Positions 26,438-36,771 of a DNA stretch of 64,000 nucleotides are shown one piece after another (the first letter of the stretch is position 1; the number at the start of each line of letters is the position of its first letter). The position numbers and the translations under genes were made by a program. Location of the stretch: positions 1,612,001 through 1,676,000 of the forward strand of contig NZ_CP009574.1 in the NCBI RefSeq assembly GCF_000764555.1. The letters are read 5' to 3'. Source of the DNA: Candidatus Francisella endociliophora. GTDB lineage: Bacteria; Pseudomonadota; Gammaproteobacteria; Francisellales; Francisellaceae. Under the pieces are notes generated by a model. That model was not told the DNA's origin, did no database searches, and was given only the letters and a program-made list of their open reading frames with translations.

Positions 26438-27315
26438 TATTTTTTTTTCGCTCTTGGGTGCGCTTTATCAAAAACACTTGCTAGTTGTTGGAAATTAAGA
26501 TGAGTATAAATCTGAGTACTAGATATATCTGCATGACCAAGTAAATCTTTCACAGCTAGTAGGTCTCTAGATGAATCTAATACATGACTTGCAAACGAGT
26601 GGCGTAACATATGTGGGTGTATATGGCGAGAGGCGTACTTTTGGGCAAATATTTCCAAACGTTTTTGAATAGATCTATTTGTTAGATGTGCTCCATCTCT
26701 TGATATAAAAAGATAATCTGACTGTGGATTCAATGTATCTCTGATTTTTAGCCATCTGTCTAAATTATTAAGTGTTTTAGAACCAAAGTATGCTATTCGT
26801 TCTTTATTTCCTTTACCTAATACACGGACACTTTTCTGTGATAGATTGATATCTTTAAGCTGAATAGATGAAAGCTCACCAAGTCTGATTCCACAACTAT
26901 ATAGCAAATCAAAACTAGCAATATCTCTAGCTTCCATATCAGTTGTAGGTTCTATTTCTAATAGATGAGCAAGCTCATCAATATTGACTGCTTTAGGGAG
27001 GCGTTTGCTACTTTTAGGGGCTTTAATATTAAGAGCAGGGTTTTCAGAGGCTACTTCACTATTTATCAGAAAGTTAAAAAAGCTACGAATGGAGCTAAGT
27101 TTACGTTGGAGTGTTTTAGGTGAATTACCCTGAGCATGGAGTTTTTTTATCCATATTAAAATATCTTTATGATTAAGAGTTGTTATATCTTTTTTTTCTA
27201 AAGATTCATTTAGTTGTTGTAAGTCTCTTCTATAATTATTTATAGTTTCTTGTGAATAATTTTTAAGATAGAGTAAGTTCTCAAGGAAATGGTCTATATG
27301 GTCATAATTAGTCAT
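26437..27315 (-). CDS. xerC: Tyrosine recombinase XerC
   Basis: A 292-residue site-specific recombinase that, with XerD, resolves chromosome dimers at dif. An N-terminal SAM-like core-binding domain ([17 protein letters not shown]) is followed by the catalytic domain: Arg in [29 protein letters not shown] (H-x-x-R), [15 protein letters not shown] with His and the nucleophile Tyr. The final [20 protein letters not shown] matches XerC rather than XerD. It is followed by rsmJ with a one-base overlap and preceded by a permease gene on the same strand. Confidence 0.92.
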   Translation of the reverse strand: MTNYDHIDHFLENLLYLKNYSQETINNYRRDLQQLNESLEKKDITTLNHKDILIWIKKLHAQGNSPKTLQRKLSSIRSFFNFLINSEVASENPALNIKAPKSSKRLPKAVNIDELAHLLEIEPTTDMEARDIASFDLLYSCGIRLGELSSIQLKDINLSQKSVRVLGKGNKERIAYFGSKTLNNLDRWLKIRDTLNPQSDYLFISRDGAHLTNRSIQKRLEIFAQKYASRHIHPHMLRHSFASHVLDSSRDLLAVKDLLGHADISSTQIYTHLNFQQLASVFDKAHPRAKKK

Positions 27316-27324
27316 AGATTTAAG

Positions 27325-28542
27325 TTAAGCTACAACACATAGTATGACTATTACACCAGAAATTAGAGAAATAAGCCATAGAGTTTTATAAGTTGAAACT
27401 TTATAATTAAAAGTTTCTCCTTGCTTGTTCATCTTGTAAGCCATTAGAGCTGGCATTATCATAAGTAAGACCGCAATTGATAAGCCAACACATGTCATAG
27501 CATAAATGAATATATTTGGGTCTAGCTGATTTATTATTAAAGGTATTGCAAAAGTTAAAACAGCAGCGATCGTATACCCTATAACTTTTCTAGATTTATA
27601 TAATTTATACGTATCTAGATTGAAATGAAATAGGGATAAATTCACACTTAAGAATGATGTCATAATAGCAACATATGTGAATATATGTAGAACCGCATCA
27701 GTAGTAGGAGTTCTTACTTTATCACCAAGTGCTGTAAGAATATTACCTATATTTGCTTTATCTACTGGAATATGATTGAAAATTGAGTCCATAAAACTTA
27801 CTGGGCCATGAAGAGGCAGTACTCCTAAAATAGTGGCAACCCAAATAATGTAAAGGATAAGAGGAATAATGCTTCCTATTATAATTACTCGTTTTAAATC
27901 TTTAGAATCTTTTTTAAGGTAGTCAGAAAGTGCTGGTACAATAATATGTGATGTAAAAGAAGTCGTAAAAACAGGTATAGCAATAACTAATGATATACCT
28001 AGGTCAACAGGAGCAACTAATAAATTTTTAGCTTCAATATACTGGTTAAAAACTACACAAAGTATTACTAATACTAAGATCTTAAGTATAATGAAGAATC
28101 TATTTGCGTAATCAACGAACCTTGTGCCAAGAACAACGATGCTTCCAAAAATTATAACAAAAACTAAGGAAGATATTTTCTCATCAATATTAGGAAAAGA
28201 TGTTGAAAGTGAAGATGCGGCAGCAGATATATATGCTGTACTTATGAAATACATTAGTACAAGAAAAGCAATGCTAGCAACTATACCACCAGCTTTACCG
28301 AGATATTTCTCTGCGATAGTTTTAAAACTACTACCATAAGGCATGGAACATGAAATATCAGAGATAACGACAGCTGTATAGGTCATGATGCTCCAAACGA
28401 CAAATACGAGTATCGAGCCTATGACAAAACCAAGTTTCGCTGTAATTATTGGTAAAGCTAATATGCCGCCACCTATCATCGTGCCGACAATGATCATTAT
28501 AGATCCAAAGATCTTGATTAAACTGTTTTGTGAATTATTCAT
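27325..28542 (-). CDS. HAAAP-family aromatic amino-acid permease
   Basis: A 405-residue inner-membrane carrier with about eleven hydrophobic segments. The start IMIIVGTMIGGGILALPIITA is the family signature shared with the permease at 19793. The two are diverged enough that they probably serve different substrates. It is nine bases upstream of xerC on the same strand, and secB ends 17 bases upstream of its start, so secB, the permease, xerC and rsmJ probably form one transcript. Confidence 0.88.
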   Translation of the reverse strand: MNNSQNSLIKIFGSIMIIVGTMIGGGILALPIITAKLGFVIGSILVFVVWSIMTYTAVVISDISCSMPYGSSFKTIAEKYLGKAGGIVASIAFLVLMYFISTAYISAAASSLSTSFPNIDEKISSLVFVIIFGSIVVLGTRFVDYANRFFIILKILVLVILCVVFNQYIEAKNLLVAPVDLGISLVIAIPVFTTSFTSHIIVPALSDYLKKDSKDLKRVIIIGSIIPLILYIIWVATILGVLPLHGPVSFMDSIFNHIPVDKANIGNILTALGDKVRTPTTDAVLHIFTYVAIMTSFLSVNLSLFHFNLDTYKLYKSRKVIGYTIAAVLTFAIPLIINQLDPNIFIYAMTCVGLSIAVLLMIMPALMAYKMNKQGETFNYKVSTYKTLWLISLISGVIVILCVVA

Positions 28543-28559
28543 AGGCTACTTCTTATTTT

Positions 28560-29009
28560 TTAATGTGCCGGTTGTTGTGATTGCTGAGATTTTTTTTGCA
28601 TGTATATGGCATCAAAGTTGATTGGTGCTAAATTTAATGGTAAGAATCCTCCTTTGATGATAGAAGAATCAATGACTCTTTTTGCGTATGGGAAAAGAGT
28701 ATTCGCACAATATGTATTTAGTACTGATTCTATTTGATCTTCTGACATACCTGTTATTGTAAAGATGCCAGATTGAGTAACTTCTACTATATAAACATTT
28801 GCTTCGTTATTTTTTGTAGTTACTGTTACAGTTAGGTCAAGTTCAAAATTTTCTTCATTAAGTTTTTTAGTATTTATGTCAATGTTAAAATCTGAGCTTG
28901 GGTTCCACTGGTCTTTAAAACAAGCTGGAGAGTTGATTGTTTCTAGTGAAACATCTTTTGTGTAAACTTTTTGAATTAAGAAAGAAGGTTGATTTTCTGT
29001 GTTTTGCAT
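28560..29009 (-). CDS. secB: Protein-export chaperone SecB
   Basis: A 149-residue cytoplasmic chaperone that holds preproteins unfolded and delivers them to SecA. The fold signatures are FLIQKVYTKDVSLETINSP, VYIVEVTQSGIFTI and LFPYAKRVIDSSIIKGGFLPLNLAPINFDAIY, all typical of SecB. A good AGGAAA ribosome binding site precedes the ATG. It heads the secB-permease-xerC-rsmJ cluster and is divergent from a lipoprotein gene. Confidence 0.95.
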   Translation of the reverse strand: MQNTENQPSFLIQKVYTKDVSLETINSPACFKDQWNPSSDFNIDINTKKLNEENFELDLTVTVTTKNNEANVYIVEVTQSGIFTITGMSEDQIESVLNTYCANTLFPYAKRVIDSSIIKGGFLPLNLAPINFDAIYMQKKSQQSQQPAH

Positions 29010-29171
29010 AGTTTTTCCTGGGGATTTATAATCATATTTTAAAAATTATAGCAAATCATAAAATGTTTATGTAACTATTAATTGTGATTTCTAGTTAAAA
29101 AATAAAAATATTTCTGTTATTATCTTTTATTGATTAAATAATTTTGAAGTTTAAGAAGGTTTTAAAAGAAT

Positions 29172-29612
29172 ATGAAATTAAAAATTTTGTTTAGTGTTTC
29201 TTTGGCTGGTGCATTGCTTAGTTCATGCATCAATGAAATAGATGATAATAAATCTACAGAAAGCTTTAATGGTGATTATGCTGCTGATGGCTATGTAGTT
29301 GGTACATTTCCTGCGCCATCAGGCATTAACTTTAAGATAACTAATACCTCTGCAAGTTGGTCTTGCCCAGCAGGATGGGTTATTCCAAAAGCATTAGAAT
29401 CTATTCCTTACGGCTCCTCTGTTTCTATCACAAATGTATCATCATCATCTCAAGAAGCTTTACAATCAGATTTATCACCAGGTAGTTTAGTTAGTTATGA
29501 TTTTGAAGGTTCTAGGCCTAGTGGTTCTGGTTTTGGGTTGGGTAATAACTCTACTTATATGTCAGCTATATGTGTTAAAAATCCAAGTATATCTGTTTGG
29601 CAAGTATCTTAA
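29172..29612 (+). CDS. Small lipoprotein of unknown function
   Basis: A 146-residue protein with a lipoprotein signal: [19 protein letters not shown], lipobox LLSSC with lipidation at Cys19. The residue after Cys is Ile, consistent with outer-membrane sorting. The mature part is rich in Ser, Gly and aromatic residues with two further Cys (WSCPAGW and SAICVKN). I do not recognise the family. Its last bases overlap the end of mutS, convergent, by four bases. Confidence 0.78.
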   Translation: MKLKILFSVSLAGALLSSCINEIDDNKSTESFNGDYAADGYVVGTFPAPSGINFKITNTSASWSCPAGWVIPKALESIPYGSSVSITNVSSSSQEALQSDLSPGSLVSYDFEGSRPSGSGFGLGNNSTYMSAICVKNPSISVWQVS

Positions 29613-32149
29613 TTACTACTTTTTAGACTAGAAAGAATATTTAAAGCTTCAAGTGGTGTTATGCTATTAACATCGATGCTATCTAACTTTTCTTGTAAAG
29701 GACTTTTTTGTTGTGCTATTTCTAGTTCTAGAGAATCTTGGAACTGGTTAGAATCTATCACTGATTGTCTATTTTCAAGCTTGTGTAGATTTTTCTTTGC
29801 GGAGTTTAATACATCTTTAGGTATGCCAGCAAGATTTGCCACTTGTATACCGTAAGATTTCTTAGCAGCACCATCTATAGCTTTGTGCATAAAGTAGATA
29901 TTGTCTTTATACTCTTTAGCTTCAAAATGGATGTTTTTGATATTTTGATATTTATTCACTAATTCTGTAAGCTCAAAATAATGTGTAGCAAAGAGAGTGA
30001 ATGAGCCAATTTTTGCAAATTTCTCAGCACATGCTTCAGCAAGTGATAATCCATCGAATGTGCTTGTACCACGACCAATTTCATCCATTATTACTAGAGA
30101 TTTATTTGTAGCATTATTTAATATATAAGCGGTTTCAGTCATCTCAACCATAAATGTAGATCTGCCACTAGAAATATCATCAGATGCTCCAATTCTTGTG
30201 TATATTGTATCTATATCACAAATATTTGCGAAACTAGCTGGCACAAAAGAGCCTAAGTGAGCTAGAAATATCAGCTGAGCAACTTGGCGCATATATGTAG
30301 ATTTACCACCCATATTTGGACCTGTGATAATTTCAAGAGTATGAGCATCTTTGCAAAGGTTTGTGTTGTTGGGTATAAATGGTTCATCAATATTTTGCTC
30401 AATTGCAAGATGACGAACTTCTTTAAGATCAAGCTTACCGTGATTGTTAAATTCTGGCTGATTTAGACTTAGTTTAATTGCCCGCTCTGCAAAATTTGCT
30501 AAAACATCAATTTGAGCAATATTCTCAGCAGTTTGTTGAATTTGGTTATAATATTCTAAAACTTTCTTTAGTAGTGAGTCATATATTAGCTTTTCGCGAG
30601 CTAGAGCTTTTTCTTTTGATGAAAGAATTTTATCTTCAAACTCTTTAAGTTCTTCTGTGATATATCGCTCACTTCCTTTGAGTGTTTGACGGCGAATATA
30701 TTCAACAGGAGCTTTATCAGAATGCTGTTTTGACATTTCGATATAGTAGCCATGAACACGGTTATAGCCAACCTTAAGTGTGCTGACTCCAGTTTTTTGT
30801 TTTTGTAATTCTTCAAATTTTAATAAGAAGTCAAAAGAATTATCCTTGATACCCTTTAGCTCATCAAGTTCTTTATCAAAGCCTTCTTTTATTACACCAC
30901 CATCACGAATTGTTACAGGAGGATTTTCAACTATAGCTTTTTCTAGAAGATTGACTAGTTCATCAAGCTGATGAATACCTTCGTTAAGAGCATTTAGTTC
31001 ATTGGTGTTTTTTTCTGTTAAAAGATTTTTGATCTTTGGTAGCTGTTCAAGTGAGCTTTGAAGAGAAACCAAATCTTTGGGCTTAACCGTGCCAAGAGCA
31101 ACTCTTGAGATAATTCTCTCAATATCACTTATATAACTTAGTGTTTCCTGTAACTTTAAGAAATGATGATTTTCCTTGAGTGAATTTATGACGCTATGGC
31201 GAGTTGATATTTTTGTTAAATCCTTAGTTGGGTTTTTAAAATATCTTTTCAGTAAGCGGTTACCAAGACTAGTTTTACATTTATCAATGATATTAAGTAG
31301 ACTACTTTTTGAGTTATTATCTAATTCAAGATTTATACGACTATTAACATCAATATTAAGTATTTGTTCATCCTCATCAAAGCTAACATCTGTAATATGT
31401 CTAGGAGTATCTTTTAAAGTGCTTTCAAGATATGCAAGTATAGAACCAATGGTGATTAGCTGTTCAGTTTTATTTTGTTGCAGAATATTTGTAGCTAGAC
31501 TTATATCAAGAGCATTTGAGATATGCTTTTTAGCTTCAAAGCTACTAAAATACCACTCTTCTAAAATTTTTATAGGCTTCTGGGAAATGTTTTTTTCAGC
31601 AAGATCTCTAGAGTTTGTAATAATTTCTTTGGGAGAAAGCTTTAAAACTTCATTTTTTAGCTCTGCTATGTTTTTAATGGTTTTTAGCAGATATATTTTA
31701 CCTTGTGTGTAACTTGTATATGCAAGATGATACTTAGAGTTTTTCTCAAAAATACTTAGTAAAAGACTATCTTCATTAGTGTTTAAAAAAGCTTCTTCTG
31801 AAACTGTAGCAGGAGTGATAATTCTTGTAACTTGTCGCTCAACAGGCCCTTTAGAAGTTGCAGGATCTCCAGTTTGTTCACATATAGCTATTGATAGACC
31901 TCGTTTGACTATTTTAGCTATATAGCTTTCAGCAGCATGATAAGGTACACCTGCCATAGGGATTGGATCACCATTTGATTTGCCACGCGCAGTAAGTGTT
32001 ATATCTAGTAAATCAGCGGCTTTTTTAGCGTCATCAAAGAATAGCTCATAAAAATCACCCATACGGTAAAACAATAATATATCTTGGTATTGAGCTTTGA
32101 TTTTTAGATATTGTTGTATCATAGGGGTGTGATGAGAAGTATCTTGCAT
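29609..32149 (-). CDS. mutS: DNA mismatch repair protein MutS
   Basis: An 846-residue mismatch-recognition ATPase. The mismatch-binding Phe-x-Glu is in [17 protein letters not shown] near the N terminus. The Walker A motif is [14 protein letters not shown], Walker B is [17 protein letters not shown], and the TH(Y/F) motif LFATHYFEL follows. The C terminus is close to full length. It is a single gene with its own promoter at 32182-32209. Confidence 0.97.
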   Translation of the reverse strand: MQDTSHHTPMIQQYLKIKAQYQDILLFYRMGDFYELFFDDAKKAADLLDITLTARGKSNGDPIPMAGVPYHAAESYIAKIVKRGLSIAICEQTGDPATSKGPVERQVTRIITPATVSEEAFLNTNEDSLLLSIFEKNSKYHLAYTSYTQGKIYLLKTIKNIAELKNEVLKLSPKEIITNSRDLAEKNISQKPIKILEEWYFSSFEAKKHISNALDISLATNILQQNKTEQLITIGSILAYLESTLKDTPRHITDVSFDEDEQILNIDVNSRINLELDNNSKSSLLNIIDKCKTSLGNRLLKRYFKNPTKDLTKISTRHSVINSLKENHHFLKLQETLSYISDIERIISRVALGTVKPKDLVSLQSSLEQLPKIKNLLTEKNTNELNALNEGIHQLDELVNLLEKAIVENPPVTIRDGGVIKEGFDKELDELKGIKDNSFDFLLKFEELQKQKTGVSTLKVGYNRVHGYYIEMSKQHSDKAPVEYIRRQTLKGSERYITEELKEFEDKILSSKEKALAREKLIYDSLLKKVLEYYNQIQQTAENIAQIDVLANFAERAIKLSLNQPEFNNHGKLDLKEVRHLAIEQNIDEPFIPNNTNLCKDAHTLEIITGPNMGGKSTYMRQVAQLIFLAHLGSFVPASFANICDIDTIYTRIGASDDISSGRSTFMVEMTETAYILNNATNKSLVIMDEIGRGTSTFDGLSLAEACAEKFAKIGSFTLFATHYFELTELVNKYQNIKNIHFEAKEYKDNIYFMHKAIDGAAKKSYGIQVANLAGIPKDVLNSAKKNLHKLENRQSVIDSNQFQDSLELEIAQQKSPLQEKLDSIDVNSITPLEALNILSSLKSSN

Positions 32150-32181
32150 TTGCTTTTTGAATCTTAATCTTTATACGAATG

Positions 32182-32209
32182 ATTATAGTATAAATACTGT
32201 ATATAACAA
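32182..32209 (-). promoter_or_regulatory. Sigma-70 promoter of mutS
   Basis: On the minus strand TTGTTA (32209-32204), a 16-base spacer and a perfect TATAAT (32187-32182) lie 33 bases upstream of the mutS ATG. Confidence 0.6.
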
Positions 32210-32313
32210 ACTTTCAAAATCACACACTGTTATCTTTTTTATTTTACTAAAATACTTTAGAATACTATGTAGCTATTTTTATGATTAATTTGTATTTGAA
32301 AGGAGAAAAATAG

Positions 32314-33261
32314 ATGAACTACTTGGACTTTGAGTCAAAGATAAAAGAAATAGAAGATAAAATTACGTCTCTATCACATGTTTTTGAAGATGAAAAAACA
32401 GAAAAAGAAATTCAAAAATTAAATAAAAAAAGACTTGAGTTAATGGAGTCTACGTATTCAAAACTTACAGATTGGCAAGTGGTACAATTATCTCGTCATC
32501 CTAACAGACCATATTTTAAAGATTTATTACCATTGATATTTACAGATTTCCAAGAGCTACATGGGGATAGGACTTTTGGCGATGATCTAGCTGTAATCGG
32601 TGGCATGGCAAAGATAAATAACAAGCCAGTAATGGTTATTGGTCAAGAGAAAGGTCGTGATACTAAAAGTAAAATCAAACATAACTTTGGTATGATGCAC
32701 CCAGAAGGTTATCGTAAGGCACTAAGACTTATGAAGCTTGCTGAGAAGTTTGATATGCCTATTGTTACTTTTATTGATACTCCTGGTGCTTACCCAGGTA
32801 TCAAAGCAGAAGAGCGTGGTCAAAGTGAAGCAATAGCTAGAAACTTATTTGAAATGAGTGCGTTGAAAGTGCCTGTAGTTTGTACTGTAATTGGTGAAGG
32901 CTGCTCTGGTGGTGCATTAGGTATTGGTGTTGGAGATAAGCTATTGATGCTTCAGTATAGCTATTTTGCAACAATATCTCCTGAAGGTTGTGCTTCAATC
33001 TTACATAAGACAGCAGAAAAAGCCTCTGAAGTAACACAAATGATGAATATAACATCTGGTCGTTTAAAAGAGCTTGAAATTGTTGATGATGTAATTGCTG
33101 AGCCGTTAGGTGGAGCTCATAGAGACTACGACTCAACAGCTACAAATATTAGAAAAGCTTTAGCAGCAGAAATAAAAGAGTTATTAGCAATGTCTGTAGA
33201 AGAAAGAAACTCAAAAAGATACGATAAAATAATGTCTTTCGGTAAATTTAAGGAAGCATAA
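32314..33261 (+). CDS. accA: Acetyl-CoA carboxylase carboxyltransferase, alpha subunit
   Basis: A 315-residue cytoplasmic subunit of the carboxyltransferase that makes malonyl-CoA for fatty-acid synthesis, with AccD as partner. Family motifs include DFQELHGDRTFGDD, GRDTKSKIKHNFGM, TFIDTPGAYPG and GEGCSGGALGIGVGD. A strong AAAGGAG ribosome binding site precedes the ATG. It is divergent from mutS and is followed after 24 bases by the minor-pilin genes, which could be read from its promoter. Confidence 0.97.
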   Translation: MNYLDFESKIKEIEDKITSLSHVFEDEKTEKEIQKLNKKRLELMESTYSKLTDWQVVQLSRHPNRPYFKDLLPLIFTDFQELHGDRTFGDDLAVIGGMAKINNKPVMVIGQEKGRDTKSKIKHNFGMMHPEGYRKALRLMKLAEKFDMPIVTFIDTPGAYPGIKAEERGQSEAIARNLFEMSALKVPVVCTVIGEGCSGGALGIGVGDKLLMLQYSYFATISPEGCASILHKTAEKASEVTQMMNITSGRLKELEIVDDVIAEPLGGAHRDYDSTATNIRKALAAEIKELLAMSVEERNSKRYDKIMSFGKFKEA

Positions 33262-33285
33262 GAAATCTAAACTTAATATGTATTT

Positions 33286-33789
33286 ATGCCTTTACGAAAA
33301 ATAAAATCACAAGCAGGTTTTGGTATTGTTGAATCAATGCTTGCTGCGATGATTTTGTTGTTCGTTCTTTCTTCAGGTTTTATCCTTCTCAATAGCGTCC
33401 TAGTTAATATCACTTTAGAAAATAAAAAAGATGAAATTGCAAGTATTCTTGATGAAAGGGTTAATATATATCGCTTAACTGGTGCATTTGATAATTCTAA
33501 GACTAAAGATGGTATTGAGTTTAAGAAAACAGTAGTCATAACACAAAGTAATGATACCAAACCAGAGGCAGATGAAAAGCCTGTGAATAGATTTAAGCCT
33601 TTAAGCGTTTCAGATCTTAAAAAGATGGCTGAAAAAGCTGATAAAAAGGCTAAAAAAGATGCTGAAAATGATGTTGAAATAACTTATAAGGTTGTCAATA
33701 TCGCAGCTTTTGATAACCAAATGGGAGTGGCAGATAGAGTTAAGATAATAGAAAGAGAGGTTGAGCAAAATGACAGCGAAGAAATATAA
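33286..33789 (+). CDS. Type IV minor prepilin, PilV-like
   Basis: A 167-residue protein with a prepilin leader: cleavage is expected between Gly11 and Phe12 (QAG|FGIVESML) and Glu16 is at the +5 position. One hydrophobic helix follows, then a hydrophilic charged domain. The GIVESM form is typical of PilV/GspI-like minor pilins that prime pilus assembly. The ATG lacks a clear ribosome binding site. It overlaps the PilW-like gene by 20 bases. Confidence 0.82.
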   Translation: MPLRKIKSQAGFGIVESMLAAMILLFVLSSGFILLNSVLVNITLENKKDEIASILDERVNIYRLTGAFDNSKTKDGIEFKKTVVITQSNDTKPEADEKPVNRFKPLSVSDLKKMAEKADKKAKKDAENDVEITYKVVNIAAFDNQMGVADRVKIIEREVEQNDSEEI

Positions 33790-34783
33790 AAAATTTGCTG
33801 GCTTTACCTTGCCAGAGCTAATGGTTTCAATGGTTATAGCTGCATTAGTGATGGGTATGGCGCTAAATATTTATATAGATATGAAACGTCAATATACAAA
33901 ACTTAGTGCTAAGCATGAGATAAATACTAACCAGTTAATGATTAAGCAGATTTTTTATAATGCCATTGGACATGCAGGATTTACAACAAAATATGGTGAT
34001 ATCTATCAAGAGCTTGTGGATAACTCCGGGGATAACTTTGGAGATATCTTTGGGAAAATGGGGATTATTACAATAGGTAAAGCGCCTTTGGAGAATATTC
34101 AAGGTTTACCAGAAGGTTTGACTTTATCTGTGGAGGCTTGTAAAGAGCGTAAATCTCAGGAGGCTGATCTAAAAAATATGAATATAAATGAGAGTGTTCA
34201 TTGTGTACAGCCTGATACAGATTTTCTTATGATTCAAAGAAGTAGTATTGATTCAAATCTTAAGACTAATTCATCAAATAATATTTTTAAAGTGAATGAG
34301 TTTGAGAAAAGTATCCTTCCAGAGAAAGATATTTCTATGAATGATTATCTTGTTCTGTGTAATGCTAATGAATGTCAGTTGAATAAAGTAGGTGCAGTAA
34401 CAGGAGATTTTGTATCAACAGCAAGGCGTGTTGAAGATAAGTTCAAGGTGGGTGACTATGTTGGTAAATATATGCTTGAGGTTTTTTATATTGCAGCGAA
34501 CGGTCAAAAAGATAAAGATGGTAACCCTAAATATTCGTTATATGAGTATATAAAGCAAAATTCAGATGACTCCTCTATTTATGAGTTGGTTAGTGATGTT
34601 AGTGATATGAAGGTTGAGTATGTTTTAAATTCAGATATCAAGCAAGGTGATCCAAAACTTAAATGGCAGTCTATTGATAAAGACTTTATCAAGGTTCGTA
34701 GTGATACTGTTGCAGCCCTTAAAATCTCGTTTAAGGTTTCAGGACAATCCACTAGTAAGATATTTTTAGTAGGTCAGGTCTAA
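33770..34783 (+). CDS. Type IV minor prepilin, PilW-like
   Basis: A 337-residue protein whose N terminus MTAKKYKKFAG|FTLPELMVSM has the prepilin peptidase site at Gly11/Phe12 and Glu16 at +5. The length and layout fit PilW. I use the ATG at 33770 because it gives the normal short leader and is preceded by AGAGAGG; a TTG three codons earlier is less likely. It overlaps PilV-like by 20 bases and is followed after two bases by the PilX-like gene. Confidence 0.85.
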   Translation: MTAKKYKKFAGFTLPELMVSMVIAALVMGMALNIYIDMKRQYTKLSAKHEINTNQLMIKQIFYNAIGHAGFTTKYGDIYQELVDNSGDNFGDIFGKMGIITIGKAPLENIQGLPEGLTLSVEACKERKSQEADLKNMNINESVHCVQPDTDFLMIQRSSIDSNLKTNSSNNIFKVNEFEKSILPEKDISMNDYLVLCNANECQLNKVGAVTGDFVSTARRVEDKFKVGDYVGKYMLEVFYIAANGQKDKDGNPKYSLYEYIKQNSDDSSIYELVSDVSDMKVEYVLNSDIKQGDPKLKWQSIDKDFIKVRSDTVAALKISFKVSGQSTSKIFLVGQV

Positions 34784-34785
34784 GT

Positions 34786-36771
34786 ATGTATAAAAAAATA
34801 GATTCAAAAAAAACAGGATCTGCTTTGTTGATGGCCTTAATATTTGCATTTGTCATAATGGTTATGCTTACGGGGTTATTATATACATTTAAGATGGGTT
34901 TGCTTACTACAAAAAGTATTATCAAAAATAGTAATGATAAGGTTCTTGGTGAAACGTATATTTCAAAGGTACAAGATGATATAGATTTTACAAAATCTAG
35001 TGAATTTAAAATCGGTGATAGCAAATTCGAGGTAACTGTTGATGATGAAGATATTTCTGAGTTTTTTCCAAAAAATACTAATGCAGAGCTTTTTCAGTCA
35101 CAGGAGTATAGTAGTTATAATGCAATATATAAAGCATTTAATCTTGGTACAAATGTCAATTTAACAGAGCGTATTATTTATAATGCTCTAACTGCAAATA
35201 CATATCAAAACTTTGATGGTGATTATACACCAATAAATGTGCCGATGATTAATCCTGATGCTATGACTGATTATCAAGAGAGGATTTATCGCTTAGAAAG
35301 TGATGGAACTATGAGTAAGGATGCGCCTAAAGGTTTTATAGGGTTAATACAAAAGCAAAATAAGCAATTAAGTATTTTTACTCAGAAAGCAAAAATAGGT
35401 GTGCCGATTCCTGATGCAATGGGAACTGGCTATAAAGTGAAAGTTGGTTGGAATCTGGAAAAAGGTAAATGGAGTATATATCTGCTTTTGTATGATACAG
35501 ATAAGCTTTTTACAACTAGTTTTCCACTGGAAGATATCTTGGCTGATGATGTTGAAGGCCTTGCTGAGGATAATGAAGCTTTAGGAAATGAGATCGGTAA
35601 GTGGCAGGCTGTTGTTAGTGGTGGTGGTCGAGGAATGAGTTCTTCTGGAGAGCAGTTTACCAAGGATGGTATAATTGATGTTGCTTGGTATTTTGAAAAC
35701 TCTGATGGTCCTCCTCAATTGATGCTTGTTAGAAACAGTAATGAAAATCAAAGTAGTAGCCGTAGTAATAGTGATGCTAAGAAAAAAGGAAGTAAAAGTA
35801 AGAAGAAAAAAATAAGTAGGACTGAGCTTGAAGTTTACTATTCAGAATACTCAACTTCAAATAATAACTACGCTCTTAAACTTGCTGAAAAAATGCCATT
35901 TAAAACAGAGCTTAGTGAAAGTAGTGTTAAGCTTTTGGTTCCCGATGTCGCAAGTAATTTGGAAGCAAATATGGTGTTGATATTTCACCCAAATAATCAG
36001 AGTAAGACAATTATGGGGATCAGTGATTTCAACTATAATGGAGATCATAGAGTTGGTAAAAGTCTAGATACCTATATTGATGGGGAAAGTTTTGGTAAGC
36101 CTGTTATAGTTTCTAAATCAAATGACTCTATGTATATTATTACTTATGAGTCTGATAAGTTACATCGTTATGAGTATAAAAAAGGAATGGGGAGTTTTGA
36201 GTCTCTTGAGTATGGCTCAAATGGTCTTGAAAAAGAGTTTGAGTTTGAAAAAAGCGATGAAAATGTTGTAGTTGGGTTACCAGATTCTCAACAAGATGAC
36301 GAAAGTGAAGATGATGACGGTATTCAATTAGTTGTACCTAAGTTTGGTTATTTATTTGTTTTTACCTCAGATAAGGTTATGCAACTAAACTATGAGTTTG
36401 ATGTACTTCAAGAAGTTGATATAGATGCTACTTCATCTCCACAGATATTGGCTGACTTTGATTCTGTCAAAAATACAATTAACAAAATATACATTCAACC
36501 TGAGGCTCTTGATCTAAAAGCTCAAGATATAAAAGATGAGTTAGGTGATGAAGATGAGCCAGAGGATGAAAGTGAAGTTGATGATAAATCAAGCTCATCG
36601 TCACAAACAAGAGAAAGACCAAAATCAACAGCTGAAAGAAAAAGAGAAGAATTAGCAAAAAATAATAAAAATGGAGAGGATGAAGAAGAGGATGATGAGC
36701 CAGCAGAGCCGGTTTATCTTGATAGTAAATATCTTTATCCATTAGGAGTAGTTAAAAAGGTAATCATATGA
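34786..36771 (+). CDS. Large PilX-like pilus-associated protein
   Basis: A 661-residue protein. The N terminus MYKKIDSKKTG|SALLMALIF has a PilX-type leader with Gly at position 11, exactly as in its two upstream partners, then one hydrophobic helix, but the usual Glu at +5 is Met. The long remainder is rich in Asp, Glu, Ser and Lys, with beta-strand repeats at about 395-530 (VLIFHPNNQSK, SMYIITYESDK, LFVFTSDKV) that could be propeller blades as in PilY1. The C-terminal 100 residues are an acidic low-complexity linker. It is far longer than ordinary PilX. Its last four bases overlap murQ (ATGA). Confidence 0.72.
   Translation: MYKKIDSKKTGSALLMALIFAFVIMVMLTGLLYTFKMGLLTTKSIIKNSNDKVLGETYISKVQDDIDFTKSSEFKIGDSKFEVTVDDEDISEFFPKNTNAELFQSQEYSSYNAIYKAFNLGTNVNLTERIIYNALTANTYQNFDGDYTPINVPMINPDAMTDYQERIYRLESDGTMSKDAPKGFIGLIQKQNKQLSIFTQKAKIGVPIPDAMGTGYKVKVGWNLEKGKWSIYLLLYDTDKLFTTSFPLEDILADDVEGLAEDNEALGNEIGKWQAVVSGGGRGMSSSGEQFTKDGIIDVAWYFENSDGPPQLMLVRNSNENQSSSRSNSDAKKKGSKSKKKKISRTELEVYYSEYSTSNNNYALKLAEKMPFKTELSESSVKLLVPDVASNLEANMVLIFHPNNQSKTIMGISDFNYNGDHRVGKSLDTYIDGESFGKPVIVSKSNDSMYIITYESDKLHRYEYKKGMGSFESLEYGSNGLEKEFEFEKSDENVVVGLPDSQQDDESEDDDGIQLVVPKFGYLFVFTSDKVMQLNYEFDVLQEVDIDATSSPQILADFDSVKNTINKIYIQPEALDLKAQDIKDELGDEDEPEDESEVDDKSSSSSQTRERPKSTAERKREELAKNNKNGEDEEEDDEPAEPVYLDSKYLYPLGVVKKVII

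Noticed and set aside
31176-31712. 178-codon plus-strand frame inside mutS
   Set aside because: Antisense shadow of mutS; Ser/Phe/Leu-rich low-complexity translation typical of the reverse strand of AT-rich genes.
32837-33136. 99-codon minus-strand frame inside accA
   Set aside because: Lies entirely within accA in another frame; Leu/Gln/His-rich shadow translation with no start signal.
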